This document shows positions 1 through 8,564 of a stretch of 64,000 nucleotides of DNA, in pieces. The stretch spans positions 372,001-436,000 of the forward strand of contig NZ_JAGSYH010000001.1 of the NCBI RefSeq assembly GCF_025685685.1, written 5' to 3'. This DNA comes from Acidicapsa dinghuensis. GTDB taxonomy: Bacteria; Acidobacteriota; Terriglobia; Terriglobales; Acidobacteriaceae. Both the position numbers and the translations under genes were made by a program. Numbering within the stretch: the first letter of the stretch is position 1; every line of letters starts with the position of its first letter. The notes under the pieces are model-generated. The model made no database searches. It had not been told where the DNA came from and saw only the letters and a program-made list of their open reading frames with translations.

Positions 1-329
<329 letters not shown>

Positions 330-347
330 CCGAGGTAGGCCAAAACA

Positions 348-1802
348 ATGTCCAATGAACAACAATCCGGCAAGATGTGGTCAGGCCGTTTCCGCGAACC
401 TCTCGATGCCGAGTTCGAAGCCTGGCAGAAATCTATCGTCTTCGACTGGCAGCTCTTGCAGGAAGAAGCCGCAGCCAGCAAGGCGCACGCCTCAGCCATC
501 GCCGCCGCCGGCATCCTCAGCAGCGATGAGCTCTTCCACCTGCGCGCCGCCCTTGACGACATCGCTGCTGAATACAGCACTCCCGAAAACGCCGCGAAGG
601 TCCGCGATCATGCCATCGCCGAAGATATCCATCACTTCGTAGAGCTGGCCCTCACCGAAAAGCTCGGCTCGCTCGCGCTCAAGCTGCACACCGGCCGCAG
701 TCGCAACGAACAGATCGCCACCGACCTCCGCCTCTACGTTCGCAAACAGATCGGGTTCACCATACAGACGCTCGCAGCATGGGCGCTCGCGCTCGTCGAA
801 AAAGCAAAATCCGCCGGCGACGCAATCATGCCCAGCTACACGCATCTGCAGCGCGCCGAGCCCGTTCTTATCGCACATTGGCTGCTCGCCTATGCCGAGA
901 TGCTCTTGCGTGATATCTCGCGTTTGCAGGACTGCTCAGCTCGTCTCAATTACTGCCCGCTCGGTTCAGGCGCCATCGCCGGCGCAACCCTGGCTCTCGA
1001 CCGCACAATCGCTGCCCGCGAGCTCAGCTTCACCGCTCCCACGCCTAACAGCATGGACGCCACCAGCGACCGCGATTTCGTCCTCGAATACCTGCAGTCG
1101 CTAACCTTCGTCGGTCTCCACATGAGCCGCTTTGCTGAAGAGGTCACTCTCTTCGCCACAGCCGAGTTCGGCTTCGTCCAGCTTCCTGAAGCCTTCTCTA
1201 CCGGCTCCAGCGCCATGCCGCAGAAGAAAAACCCCGATCTCACCGAGCTCGTCCGCGCCAAGGTGGGCCGCATCCATGGCGCTGCCGAGGCCGTAACGCT
1301 CCAGATCAAAGGCCTGCCGCTCGCCTACAATAAAGACATGCAGGAGACTCAGGAGCCAGCCTTTGCCGTGCGCGGAACCGCGCAGACGCTGCAGTTGCTG
1401 GCCCGCTTCACCGCAGCCCTCCAGTTCAACACCAGCCGTATGCGCGAAGCCGCCGAATCCGGCTACCTCAACGCCATGGCCGCCGCCACCTACCTCGTCC
1501 ACAAGGGAATTCCCTTCCGTAAGGCTCACGAGAAAATCGGTAACGCCGTGCGTTTCGGTCTGGAAAAAGGCGTTGAGCTCAACGCTCTCTCGCTCGAAGA
1601 GCTTCGTCAATTCGGCGAAGAGTTCCAGCAGGACTTCTTCTCAGCCATCACCCTCGAAGCCACGCTCGACTGCCACGACGTCATCGGCGGCACAGCCCGC
1701 AATCGCGTTAAGCAGGCGCTCGCCGCGACAGAAGAAAAAATCCGCGCAGTTTTAGACGTGGCATCAACCGAGCAACCGGAGGCAGTTCATGGTCGTGCGT
1801 AA
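348..1802 (+). CDS. argH: argininosuccinate lyase
   Basis: 484 aa, close to the usual 460-480 for the family. Cleaves argininosuccinate to arginine and fumarate in the cytoplasm. The fumarase/aspartase superfamily signature GSSAMPQKKNP is at residues 286-296, and the N-terminus begins with the typical KMWSGRF motif. HTGRSRNEQ and the TSDRDFV stretch also match ArgH. The ATG at 348 lies 18 bp after argG. The 3' end overlaps the next gene by 14 bp, suggesting translational coupling. No disruption seen. Confidence 0.97.
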   Translation: MSNEQQSGKMWSGRFREPLDAEFEAWQKSIVFDWQLLQEEAAASKAHASAIAAAGILSSDELFHLRAALDDIAAEYSTPENAAKVRDHAIAEDIHHFVELALTEKLGSLALKLHTGRSRNEQIATDLRLYVRKQIGFTIQTLAAWALALVEKAKSAGDAIMPSYTHLQRAEPVLIAHWLLAYAEMLLRDISRLQDCSARLNYCPLGSGAIAGATLALDRTIAARELSFTAPTPNSMDATSDRDFVLEYLQSLTFVGLHMSRFAEEVTLFATAEFGFVQLPEAFSTGSSAMPQKKNPDLTELVRAKVGRIHGAAEAVTLQIKGLPLAYNKDMQETQEPAFAVRGTAQTLQLLARFTAALQFNTSRMREAAESGYLNAMAAATYLVHKGIPFRKAHEKIGNAVRFGLEKGVELNALSLEELRQFGEEFQQDFFSAITLEATLDCHDVIGGTARNRVKQALAATEEKIRAVLDVASTEQPEAVHGRA

Positions 1803-2307
1803 AGCGCGCCTTCAAGACGCCTCCAACATCTTCGAACTCGTCAACAGCCTCAGCGGCGATGGCACCTTGCTCAAACGCAACTTCGCCGAGATCTGCGAGA
1901 ACATCCGCGACTTCACCGTAGCCGTATCCGACACTGAAGTCTTCCTCGGCTGCGGGGCGCTTCATCTCTATGGCCCGCATCTCGCCGAGGTGCGCTCCAT
2001 CGTCATGCGTCCCGGCGCCAAGGGTCAGGGTGCGGGTGGCCGCGTTCTCAAGGCCCTCATCGAAGAGGCCGAAGACCACGGCATCCAGTCCGTCTGTCTC
2101 TTCACGCGCATTCCCGATTTCTTTTTCAAATACGGCTTCCGCGTCGTCGAAGACAAAGCTGACCTGCCCGACAAAGTCTTCAAAGACTGCCAGAACTGTC
2201 CTCGCCTGCATCGCTGCGACGAAGTAGCCATGGTCCGCGGCAAGATCCCCAAGATGTCCATCCTCGGCCCACGCGAAGAGGCCCGCGAACTCGTCCGCCT
2301 CGGCTAA
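1789..2307 (+). CDS. GNAT N-acetyltransferase, short ArgA-like (N-acetylglutamate synthase candidate)
   Basis: 172 aa single-domain GNAT protein starting inside the 3' end of argH. The acetyl-CoA-binding core is the RSIVMRPGAKGQGAGG segment (R/Q-x-x-G-x-G/A type). It also has the IPDFFFKYGFRVV segment and a Cys pair (KDCQNCPRLHRCDE) seen in stand-alone short ArgA-type acetyltransferases. Family knowledge plus position after argGH suggest acetylation of glutamate at the start of arginine synthesis. Another amino-group substrate cannot be excluded. Confidence 0.75.
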   Translation: MVVRKARLQDASNIFELVNSLSGDGTLLKRNFAEICENIRDFTVAVSDTEVFLGCGALHLYGPHLAEVRSIVMRPGAKGQGAGGRVLKALIEEAEDHGIQSVCLFTRIPDFFFKYGFRVVEDKADLPDKVFKDCQNCPRLHRCDEVAMVRGKIPKMSILGPREEARELVRLG

Positions 2308-2472
2308 CGGTCTGCTCCTCTTGGGGCATTGAGCGCCCATTCTCCAAGCTGATACAGTTGCATCCATCCGGAGATCGCCGCAATCCCTCGTCAAGCTCAT
2401 GCCGAGCGCCAACGCTTGACCAGCTTCGTCGCGCCGGAAAAAAGATGATCTGAGCTGCGTCCACAGCGCAGC

Positions 2473-3963
2473 GTGGAGGACGCCATTCAACCCCGCATGC
2501 GATTGGGAGATCTGCTGATCCAGGCCAAACTGGTCAGCCCTGAACAGGTAGCGCGCGCTCTTGAAGCCCAGGCCACCAAAGGCGGCCGCCTCGGCGATCA
2601 CCTCGTTGCCTCCGGAGCCATCGACCACGAAAGGCTCGAATCCTTCCTCCATCGCATTCCCGCGGAGCCAGCCAATCTCCTCTCCACCAACATCGATCCG
2701 GCAGAGCTCATGAGCATCCTGCTCAAGAACATATACGTGGATCATCTCGAGTCTGTCCGGCAATTCATCGAAGCCATCAAGCTGCCGTACAACATCATCG
2801 TCGATCTGGTTCAGATGGGCATCGATCGCCAGCTTCTGCGCACACTCGGCCAGCGCTCCGACAGTCCTCTCGATCTCTGCTACGCCTTCACCGATGGCGG
2901 CCAGCGCTGGGTCATCGATGCGCTCAAACAAATGCGCTATGCCGGCCCCGCGCCTGTCACGCTCGACGAATTCAGTCAGCAGGTCAACCTGCAAAAGATC
3001 ACCAATGAGCTCATCACCGTCGAACGCATACGCAAGGCCTTCGGCAAGCTCGTCGTCGAAGAGCGCATCGTCGAGCAGGCAGGCCCAGCGCTCAATTCAG
3101 GCCGCGCCATGCTCCTCTACGGGCCTCCGGGCAACGGCAAAACCACCGTCGCTCTCAGTTTTGCTAACGCATTCAACGACGTGATCTACGTTCCCTATGC
3201 CGTTTATGTCGAGGGCCAGATCATGCGCGTCTTCGACCCCAGCCTGCACGTACCACTCAAGAGCGACGAACTCGTCGATCATGGCATCCTTTCCTTCGTG
3301 CGCCGCGAAGTCTACGACGCGCGCTGGATTCCCTGCCGCCGCCCATTCGTCCTCACTGGCGGCGAACTCACGCTCGAAATGCTCGATCTCCGCTACGACA
3401 CGCAGGCAAACTTTTACGAAGCTCCTCTGCACGTCAAAGCTCTCGGCGGCTGCTTCGTCATCGACGACTTCGGCCGCCAGCTCGTCACGCCCACCAATCT
3501 CCTCAATCGCTGGATCGTGCCGCTCGAAAGCCGCGTCGATTTCCTCAAGCTGCACACCGGCAAGAGCTTTACCATCCCATTCGAAGAGATGGTTATCTTC
3601 TCCACCAATCTCGATCCTGAAGATCTCATGGACCCGGCTTTCCTCCGCCGTCTGCCCTACAAGATTGAGGTTTCCGGGCCAAGTATCGATATCTACCGCG
3701 AGATATTCAATCGCGAATGCGAAAAGCAAGGCATGACGCTGCCTCCGGAAATACTCGAATACATCGTCTATAAGCTCACGCAGGATAAAGGTCTGGAACT
3801 CGCCGCCTACCAGCCCAAATTCATCGTCGATCAGGTGGTCGCTACCTGCAAATTCCTGGGTCAACCCACCCACTTTGAGCCGCGCTACATCGAATACGCT
3901 CTCGACAACCTGCGCGTTCGCCGCAGCGGCAACAGCAACAAGGTCACGAGCGCAAAGGTCTGA
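2473..3963 (+). CDS. AAA+ ATPase with N-terminal GspE/MshE-like domain
   Basis: 496 aa from a GTG; an in-frame ATG at 2497 (residue 9) is the alternative start and fits the domain boundary equally well. Residues about 10-60 (LGDLLIQAKLVSPEQVARAL, GGRLGDHLV) resemble the MshEN/GspE-N fold of type II secretion and pilus ATPases, sometimes a c-di-GMP sensor. The rest is a AAA+ module rather than a secretion ATPase: Walker A GPPGNGKT at 217-224, Walker B CFVIDD near 327-332, sensor-1 FSTNLD and an FLRRLPYKI arginine-finger region. Function unknown. It is 165 bp from the arg operon and not obviously linked to it. Confidence 0.7.
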   Translation: MEDAIQPRMRLGDLLIQAKLVSPEQVARALEAQATKGGRLGDHLVASGAIDHERLESFLHRIPAEPANLLSTNIDPAELMSILLKNIYVDHLESVRQFIEAIKLPYNIIVDLVQMGIDRQLLRTLGQRSDSPLDLCYAFTDGGQRWVIDALKQMRYAGPAPVTLDEFSQQVNLQKITNELITVERIRKAFGKLVVEERIVEQAGPALNSGRAMLLYGPPGNGKTTVALSFANAFNDVIYVPYAVYVEGQIMRVFDPSLHVPLKSDELVDHGILSFVRREVYDARWIPCRRPFVLTGGELTLEMLDLRYDTQANFYEAPLHVKALGGCFVIDDFGRQLVTPTNLLNRWIVPLESRVDFLKLHTGKSFTIPFEEMVIFSTNLDPEDLMDPAFLRRLPYKIEVSGPSIDIYREIFNRECEKQGMTLPPEILEYIVYKLTQDKGLELAAYQPKFIVDQVVATCKFLGQPTHFEPRYIEYALDNLRVRRSGNSNKVTSAKV

Positions 3964-3975
3964 AGCCGGAGCGCT

Positions 3976-4266
3976 TCACTTATCCAGAAACCCGCTCACC
4001 AGCGCAGCCCACTCCTCTTCAAGCGCCGCGCGATGAAATTGTTTGCCGGCCCTCTGGTACCAGTAATCGGCATTCCACTCCTCGCCTTCTTTGCGATGCA
4101 GGTACGCGTGTACCGCCATCCCCTCTCGCGTCTCCAACTCATCCACCAGCGAATGCGCCTTGGCCCAGTCGCCCTTTCCGTCCCACCACAACGCCTCAAG
4201 CGGCACAGTGAGCCCTTCAGGCGGCGAGCCTGCTGCAAGGGTCTGTTCGAATTCCTCTTCGGTCAT
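3976..4266 (-). CDS. small conserved-looking hypothetical protein
   Basis: 96 aa, acidic and Trp-rich, with no signal peptide or membrane segment. Start chosen at the ATG at 4266 (MTEEEFEQTL) because GGAG lies 6 nt upstream; an upstream ATG at 4299 lacks such a site. The sequence has repeated aromatic-charged motifs (ALWWDGKGDW, NADYWYQRAGK). Not recognised as a named family. It converges tail-to-tail with the ATPase gene, 12 bp apart. Codon use and composition match the high-GC neighbours, which supports it being real. Confidence 0.6.
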   Translation of the reverse strand: MTEEEFEQTLAAGSPPEGLTVPLEALWWDGKGDWAKAHSLVDELETREGMAVHAYLHRKEGEEWNADYWYQRAGKQFHRAALEEEWAALVSGFLDK

Positions 4267-4616
4267 AGCATGCTCCATCGATTTGCGCCACGTTTGCACC
4301 GAGCAGTAGCGGTCAATCTGAATCTGCCGCTTTGATTATGGCACCCGTTCGGGAATGAAGGGACGCAATGGCGTTTATGGAGACCGATCCTGTCTGTCCG
4401 ACAAAGTTCGCTGAGTGCATTGGCCTGTTGGCAATAATTGACTGTTTGCCGCGAACACGGATTGCTTCCGATAAGCCGACGTGTCGTTTTTAATCCGGAC
4501 TGTATCACTACGTTTGGCAATCTAGTGCAAATTCGAAATCGTCCCAATGTGAGCTAAACCTTCCGATGCTATACTCGCCAGCACAAAATGCACTCAGATA
4601 CGCGCGAGGTTGACTC
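4267..4616. promoter_or_regulatory. intergenic region with extended -10 promoter candidate for the hydrolase-WD40 gene
   Basis: 350 bp without a convincing gene. Base composition falls from high GC to about half AT across this stretch. TGcTATACT at 4567-4575 matches an extended -10 element on the plus strand. The hexamer 17 bp further upstream (atgtga) is a poor -35. A start near 4582 would give a leader of about 35 nt to the ATG at 4617, which has only a weak AGG ribosome-binding site. Confidence 0.3.
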
Positions 4617-7600
4617 ATGGAAGCAGGGTCGCAGACGACCAAAGACCGGCTACTCGTGACAATACACGGCATTCGAACCTTTGGTCACTGGCAAGAGCGG
4701 CTCGGTAAGATGGTGAAATATGAGGATCCAGGAACTGAGTCCCTGCATTACCAATACGGCTATTTCTCCGCCATAGCTTTTCTAATTCCGTTCGTGCGGG
4801 ATTTGGTCGTAGGCAGGTTCACCAGGGCCCTAAATTCATATTGCAAGGGGCGCACTTGGCAGCGGATCGATATCGTTGCCCATAGCTTTGGAACCTACAT
4901 AGTTGCCAATGCTTTGTTGGGCCGAAAGTTGGACAAAAGGATCCGTGTGCATACGCTCATCCTGGCCGGGTCTGTGCTGAAGGCCAACTTTCCCATCGAG
5001 CGTCTGCTTGAGAGTCGCGTCAGGCGCATCGCCAATGAGTGTGGTATTCAAGACTCCGTGCTTGTGCTCAGTCAAGTTGCTTCTATTGGAACAGGTATGG
5101 CCGGACGAAGCGGAATCGTGGGTTTCCAAGGCGAGAGGTTTCAGAACCGGTTCAACAATTTTGGGCACGGAGGATATTTCGATAATGATGACGCTTACAT
5201 GAGACGAGAGTGGTTGCCCTTGCTGACTGATAACGCGCCGATGTCACCGAGGCCGTATCCCACTGCACTGAGTAACGCCAAAGGGGCGATGCTTTTCCTG
5301 ATTAACAATGCAGATGTCTTGAAGGTCATGTTGTGGATGTCAATCCCGTTACTTCTTGCCCTCTATTTTTTCCTATTACGTAACCAGGCCAATAGGGCGG
5401 AAGAACAAGCGAGAGCCGCGTTGCATGATTCACAGACGGCCCAAGCCCGAGTTTCTGAGGTTTTAAAAAAGGTCGAATATGAGGCAACACTGGCCGATTC
5501 CGGGCGCTTGGCAGGCGTGGCAATGCTCAATAGTGCCAACAATATTGATGTGTCCGCACTTCTAAGCGTTAACGCATATCTGACTAAGAGCACGTTCGAC
5601 ACCAGAAATTCAATGCTACACGCTCTTCAGGCGGATCAGGGACTGCTGGCGATACTAGACCGTTCACAAACGGCTTGGTATCAGCTGGCAGTAGATCCCA
5701 AAAGTGGAATGCTCGTCGCAGGTAACGAGGACGGAACTATAGAGATCTGGAACCTGATAACTCGTAAAACACTAGGACCGTTAATGGTGACCCCTTACGC
5801 ACCTATCGTCGGTTTAGCAGTGAGCCCGGACGGCAAGACCCTTGCCACAGGAGGATACATGCCAGACCATCAAGGAGATTGGGCAATTCAACTATGGGAC
5901 CTCGCCAAGCGTCACCCCTTGGGTGATCCCATTATTGAGCGCGGTCCGGGTGCAGTCATCTATAGCATAGCCTTCAGCCCAGATGGCAGGATTCTGGCCT
6001 ATGGCGGCTTCGGCGGCGAAGTTTCGTTTTTGGATACCCGGACACATCACAAGGTTGGAAATCCAATCCTTTTGCCCGGTACGGTCCGGAGCATTGCATT
6101 TAGTCACGACGGTCGAATGCTGGCCTCAGCAAGCGTTGACGGGACGGTGGAACTATGGAGTGTCGAAACTCACGGACCTATAGGCGATCCGATGGATGGT
6201 GGGGGAGATCTACTAACCGTGGCGCTTGATGCCGACGACCAGCTATTGGCATCTGGCGGATTGAACACGAATCTCCGCATCTGGAATATGGCAACGCATC
6301 GTTTGATAAAAGAAATTCCAGATACGGATAATGTGAGCGATTTAGCGTTTAGCTCTGACGGTCGTAGCCTTGTAGCTGCGGATTCAAACGGACTCGTGCG
6401 GTTGTGGCGACTGTCAAATGATGCGAGAGATCTAGCGAAGATAGAACAGATCGCAGACCTGACAGGCCATTCGGGAACGGTTTCAGGGGTCGCATTCAGT
6501 CTCGACGGTAAGTTCATCACTTCCGCCGGTTCTGACGGAACTGTTAGATTATGGGACGCTCAGCACCAAGTGCCTCGCTTGGGGTACTTGCTTGCAGGCG
6601 AGGGAGATGCGGTATTCACTGTAGGCTTCAGCGCTGACGGAAAAACCCTCGCTTCATCTGGCTCAGACGGTACGATTCGACTGTGGAATCCGGAAACCCG
6701 CAAGCATTTGGGGGTACCATTCGGGCGCTTTTTAGGTCCACAAACCTCATCCTCTATCTGGGAAGCCTCCGGGGTTGCCTTTAGCGCAGACGGCAACTGG
6801 TTAGCTTCCCTTGATCGCAATGAGGCACGACTATGGCATAAACCTATCGGACAAACTTTGCCCGAGAATCTCGACAGTTCAAAGAGCGTGGCCTTCAGTC
6901 CCGACAGTCAACAATTGGCTCTTGGGGAATACGACGGCAGTATCAGGATTAAGGACTTGAGCAGAAACAAATGGCTAACACCCCTCTGCTGCCATACCGA
7001 CAGTGTTGAGAGCATGGCCTTCAGTCCGAATGGCAAGCTTTTTGCGTCGGTCGGCGCGGAAGGTGATGTGCGTGTGTGGAGTACTGCCAAGTACATGTCC
7101 GAGGGAAAACCATTGTTGTGCAAGAACGACCGTGGATTCGCCATATCTTTCAGTCCCGACAATAAACTGTTAGCGGTTGGTTACTCAGATGGAACTGTGA
7201 GGCTCTGGGACGCTATGACTCATGAAGAAATCGGAGAACCTCTGAAGGGCGATTTCAATTCTGAAATTAAGAGTGTTGCTTTCAGCCACGATGGCATACT
7301 TCTTGCGGCGGTAAGCTCGGGAGGGGACGGAGTACAGCTATGGGACCTCGCAAAGCGATTGCCCTTAGGCAAGCCGTTCCTTGGAGACCCCAACGACGAG
7401 GCAACGAGCGCGGCTTTTAGCCCAGACGATAAGCTCCTAGCCGTTGCAAATTCAGACGGAACGACATGGCTGTGGAATATCGATAGCCCCTCATGGATAG
7501 GCCCGCTGTGTGCAATTGCAAATCGGAATCTCTCTGCTAGGGAGTGGCGGCAGTTCTTCAGCGATAGAAGCTATCAGGTAACATGTCGCAACTTCCCTCC

Positions 7601-7625
7601 TGGTAAAGGTATTACGCGGCAGTAA
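4617..7625 (+). CDS. alpha/beta-hydrolase - transmembrane helix - 14x WD40 repeat fusion protein
   Basis: 1002 aa. Residues 12-210 read as a serine hydrolase: strand LLVTIHGIRTFGHW, nucleophile elbow AHSFG with Ser90, and a candidate catalytic His184 in GHGGYFDND. One membrane segment spans about 233-254 (VMLWMSIPLLLALYFFLL), followed by a charged, probably coiled-coil linker (255-290). A helical stretch around 291-340 (SGRLAGVAMLNS, LLSVNAYL) resembles the linker that precedes WD40 arrays in STAND-type proteins. From about 355 I count fourteen WD40 units (FSPDGK...DGTVRLWD type), enough for two seven-bladed propellers, then a tail NLSAREWRQFF...YQVTC also seen after such arrays. Solitary gene, lower GC than its flanks, so probably transferred. 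A sensor-effector (defence or signalling) role is inference. Confidence 0.85.
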   Translation: MEAGSQTTKDRLLVTIHGIRTFGHWQERLGKMVKYEDPGTESLHYQYGYFSAIAFLIPFVRDLVVGRFTRALNSYCKGRTWQRIDIVAHSFGTYIVANALLGRKLDKRIRVHTLILAGSVLKANFPIERLLESRVRRIANECGIQDSVLVLSQVASIGTGMAGRSGIVGFQGERFQNRFNNFGHGGYFDNDDAYMRREWLPLLTDNAPMSPRPYPTALSNAKGAMLFLINNADVLKVMLWMSIPLLLALYFFLLRNQANRAEEQARAALHDSQTAQARVSEVLKKVEYEATLADSGRLAGVAMLNSANNIDVSALLSVNAYLTKSTFDTRNSMLHALQADQGLLAILDRSQTAWYQLAVDPKSGMLVAGNEDGTIEIWNLITRKTLGPLMVTPYAPIVGLAVSPDGKTLATGGYMPDHQGDWAIQLWDLAKRHPLGDPIIERGPGAVIYSIAFSPDGRILAYGGFGGEVSFLDTRTHHKVGNPILLPGTVRSIAFSHDGRMLASASVDGTVELWSVETHGPIGDPMDGGGDLLTVALDADDQLLASGGLNTNLRIWNMATHRLIKEIPDTDNVSDLAFSSDGRSLVAADSNGLVRLWRLSNDARDLAKIEQIADLTGHSGTVSGVAFSLDGKFITSAGSDGTVRLWDAQHQVPRLGYLLAGEGDAVFTVGFSADGKTLASSGSDGTIRLWNPETRKHLGVPFGRFLGPQTSSSIWEASGVAFSADGNWLASLDRNEARLWHKPIGQTLPENLDSSKSVAFSPDSQQLALGEYDGSIRIKDLSRNKWLTPLCCHTDSVESMAFSPNGKLFASVGAEGDVRVWSTAKYMSEGKPLLCKNDRGFAISFSPDNKLLAVGYSDGTVRLWDAMTHEEIGEPLKGDFNSEIKSVAFSHDGILLAAVSSGGDGVQLWDLAKRLPLGKPFLGDPNDEATSAAFSPDDKLLAVANSDGTTWLWNIDSPSWIGPLCAIANRNLSAREWRQFFSDRSYQVTCRNFPPGKGITRQ

Positions 7626-7827
7626 CAGTCTTTAGAAGCACCAAAAGTTCATTGAACGGGCAATTTCATAATCAAAAAGAACCGGCATTCGTTACGAATA
7701 GGGAGCAACGCGGAGTTCGCAGCAGAGTAGGAACTAGTATCGAAGACAGAGATAAGCCCGATTGATCTCTAGATTTTTGTAGGCACATGCACCGCATAAG
7801 TTCTCATAAACATCATTCTCAGAAGTG

Positions 7828-7863
7828 ATGAGCGCATTGGCGCTAAATCGCCAATGCGCTCAT
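7828..7863. terminator. perfect 15-bp inverted repeat, terminator-like
   Basis: Arms ATGAGCGCATTGGCG (7828-7842) and its exact reverse complement (7849-7863) with a 6-nt loop (ctaaat). It lies 203 bp after the stop codon of the WD40 gene. There is no T-run on either side, so it is not a standard intrinsic terminator; a processed 3' end, an attenuator or a protein-binding dyad are alternatives. Confidence 0.4.
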
Positions 7864-8049
7864 TGAGGAGATCGGTAATGACAAGTCCGCTTCTAGGAAG
7901 TGCTAACTCACCCGAAGTAACGGAATCCGTAATTCGAAATTCAAACCTACAAAGCCTGCTCCATGCGAGGGTACTCTTTGCACTCCGCCGTGTTACCCGA
8001 GCGTCATCCAAATGTTCGCCAAGTGGGAGATACGCGAATCCCCATCCCG

Positions 8050-8066
8050 ATCACAATCATTGTGAT
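8050..8066. promoter_or_regulatory. 17-bp palindrome, operator candidate upstream of feoA
   Basis: ATCACAAT-c-ATTGTGAT is a perfect 8-bp dyad with one central base. It lies about 175 bp upstream of the feoA start and about 70 bp upstream of the promoter candidate. It is not a recognisable Fur box and has the CRP half-sites inverted, so no regulator is assigned. Confidence 0.25.
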
Positions 8067-8132
8067 GCCAGACACATCTTGCGTCTTCTGGCTCCATAAA
8101 CTGCAATGCAGGACGGTCGGGAATCGAGTCAA

Positions 8133-8162
8133 TTGCAACCCAGACCGTTTCGGTCGTATACT
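8133..8162 (+). promoter_or_regulatory. sigma-70-type promoter candidate for feoAB
   Basis: TTGCAA (8133-8138) and TATACT (8157-8162) are separated by 18 bp and point toward feoA. Transcription would start near 8169 and run through a 7-bp hairpin, TGCGACT/AGTCGCA (8167-8185), in the leader. Confidence 0.4.
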
Positions 8163-8240
8163 AAAGTGCGACTGAAGTAGTCGCAATTCTATACGGCATC
8201 CGGTTTGGAAGGTTCCCTCCATAACCGGGTTTAACCTGGG

Positions 8241-8564
8241 GTGCGGCGGTTGCGTGTGTTAAGCGAACTCGAAGTCGGCGAGAGCGGAATTCTGGTGGCC
8301 CTGGATCTGCCCGCCGGCGTGCAGAACCATCTGATGTATATGGGTTTCGTCCCCGAGGCTCGCGTCAAGGCTCTCCATCGCGCTCCGGCAGGTGATCCCA
8401 CGGTCTACGCAGTCGACGGAATCGAAGTCGCAATACGCCGCGAGACAGCAAAATCAATCCGGGTTGAGCCTGTTCGCACCGAAATGCCCGTTCCAAGCTC
8501 TGCGCCCTCGGTTTCTGAGGATTCCATGGAAGAGCTGACTTCGCTGTATGGTGCTGCTCGATGA
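8241..8564 (+). CDS. feoA: FeoA family protein (ferrous iron transport accessory)
   Basis: 107 aa from a GTG start. Residues about 5-78 form the SH3-like FeoA domain: SELEVGESGILVAL, the YMGFVPEARVKALHRAP core (typical L-x-x-MG-x-x-P-G region) and GIEVAIRRETAKSI. A non-conserved C-terminal tail of about 30 residues follows, so it is longer than the 75-85 aa of stand-alone FeoA. FeoA is a small cytoplasmic partner that supports Fe(II) uptake by FeoB. The stop overlaps the feoB start as ATGA, a translationally coupled pair. Confidence 0.9.
   Translation: MRRLRVLSELEVGESGILVALDLPAGVQNHLMYMGFVPEARVKALHRAPAGDPTVYAVDGIEVAIRRETAKSIRVEPVRTEMPVPSSAPSVSEDSMEELTSLYGAAR

Larger units (their letters stand above)
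7626..8240. other. 615 bp non-coding stretch between the WD40 gene and feoAB
   Basis: No ORF here has a credible start, composition or recognisable motif. It holds a perfect 15-bp inverted repeat (7828-7863), a 17-bp palindrome (8050-8066), a promoter candidate (8133-8162) and a short hairpin (8167-8185), listed separately. The composition of the left half resembles the WD40 gene, so the right edge of the inserted segment may lie here. Confidence 0.5.

Noticed and set aside
1708..2994. Long minus-strand reading frame (428 codons) opposite argH, the acetyltransferase gene and the ATPase
   Set aside because: High-GC third-position bias on the plus strand opens the antisense frame; the three plus genes have clear families and motifs.
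7769..8222. Short frames in the 7.6-8.2 kb gap
   Set aside because: No ribosome-binding sites, no recognisable motifs, and they cross palindromes and the feoA promoter candidate.
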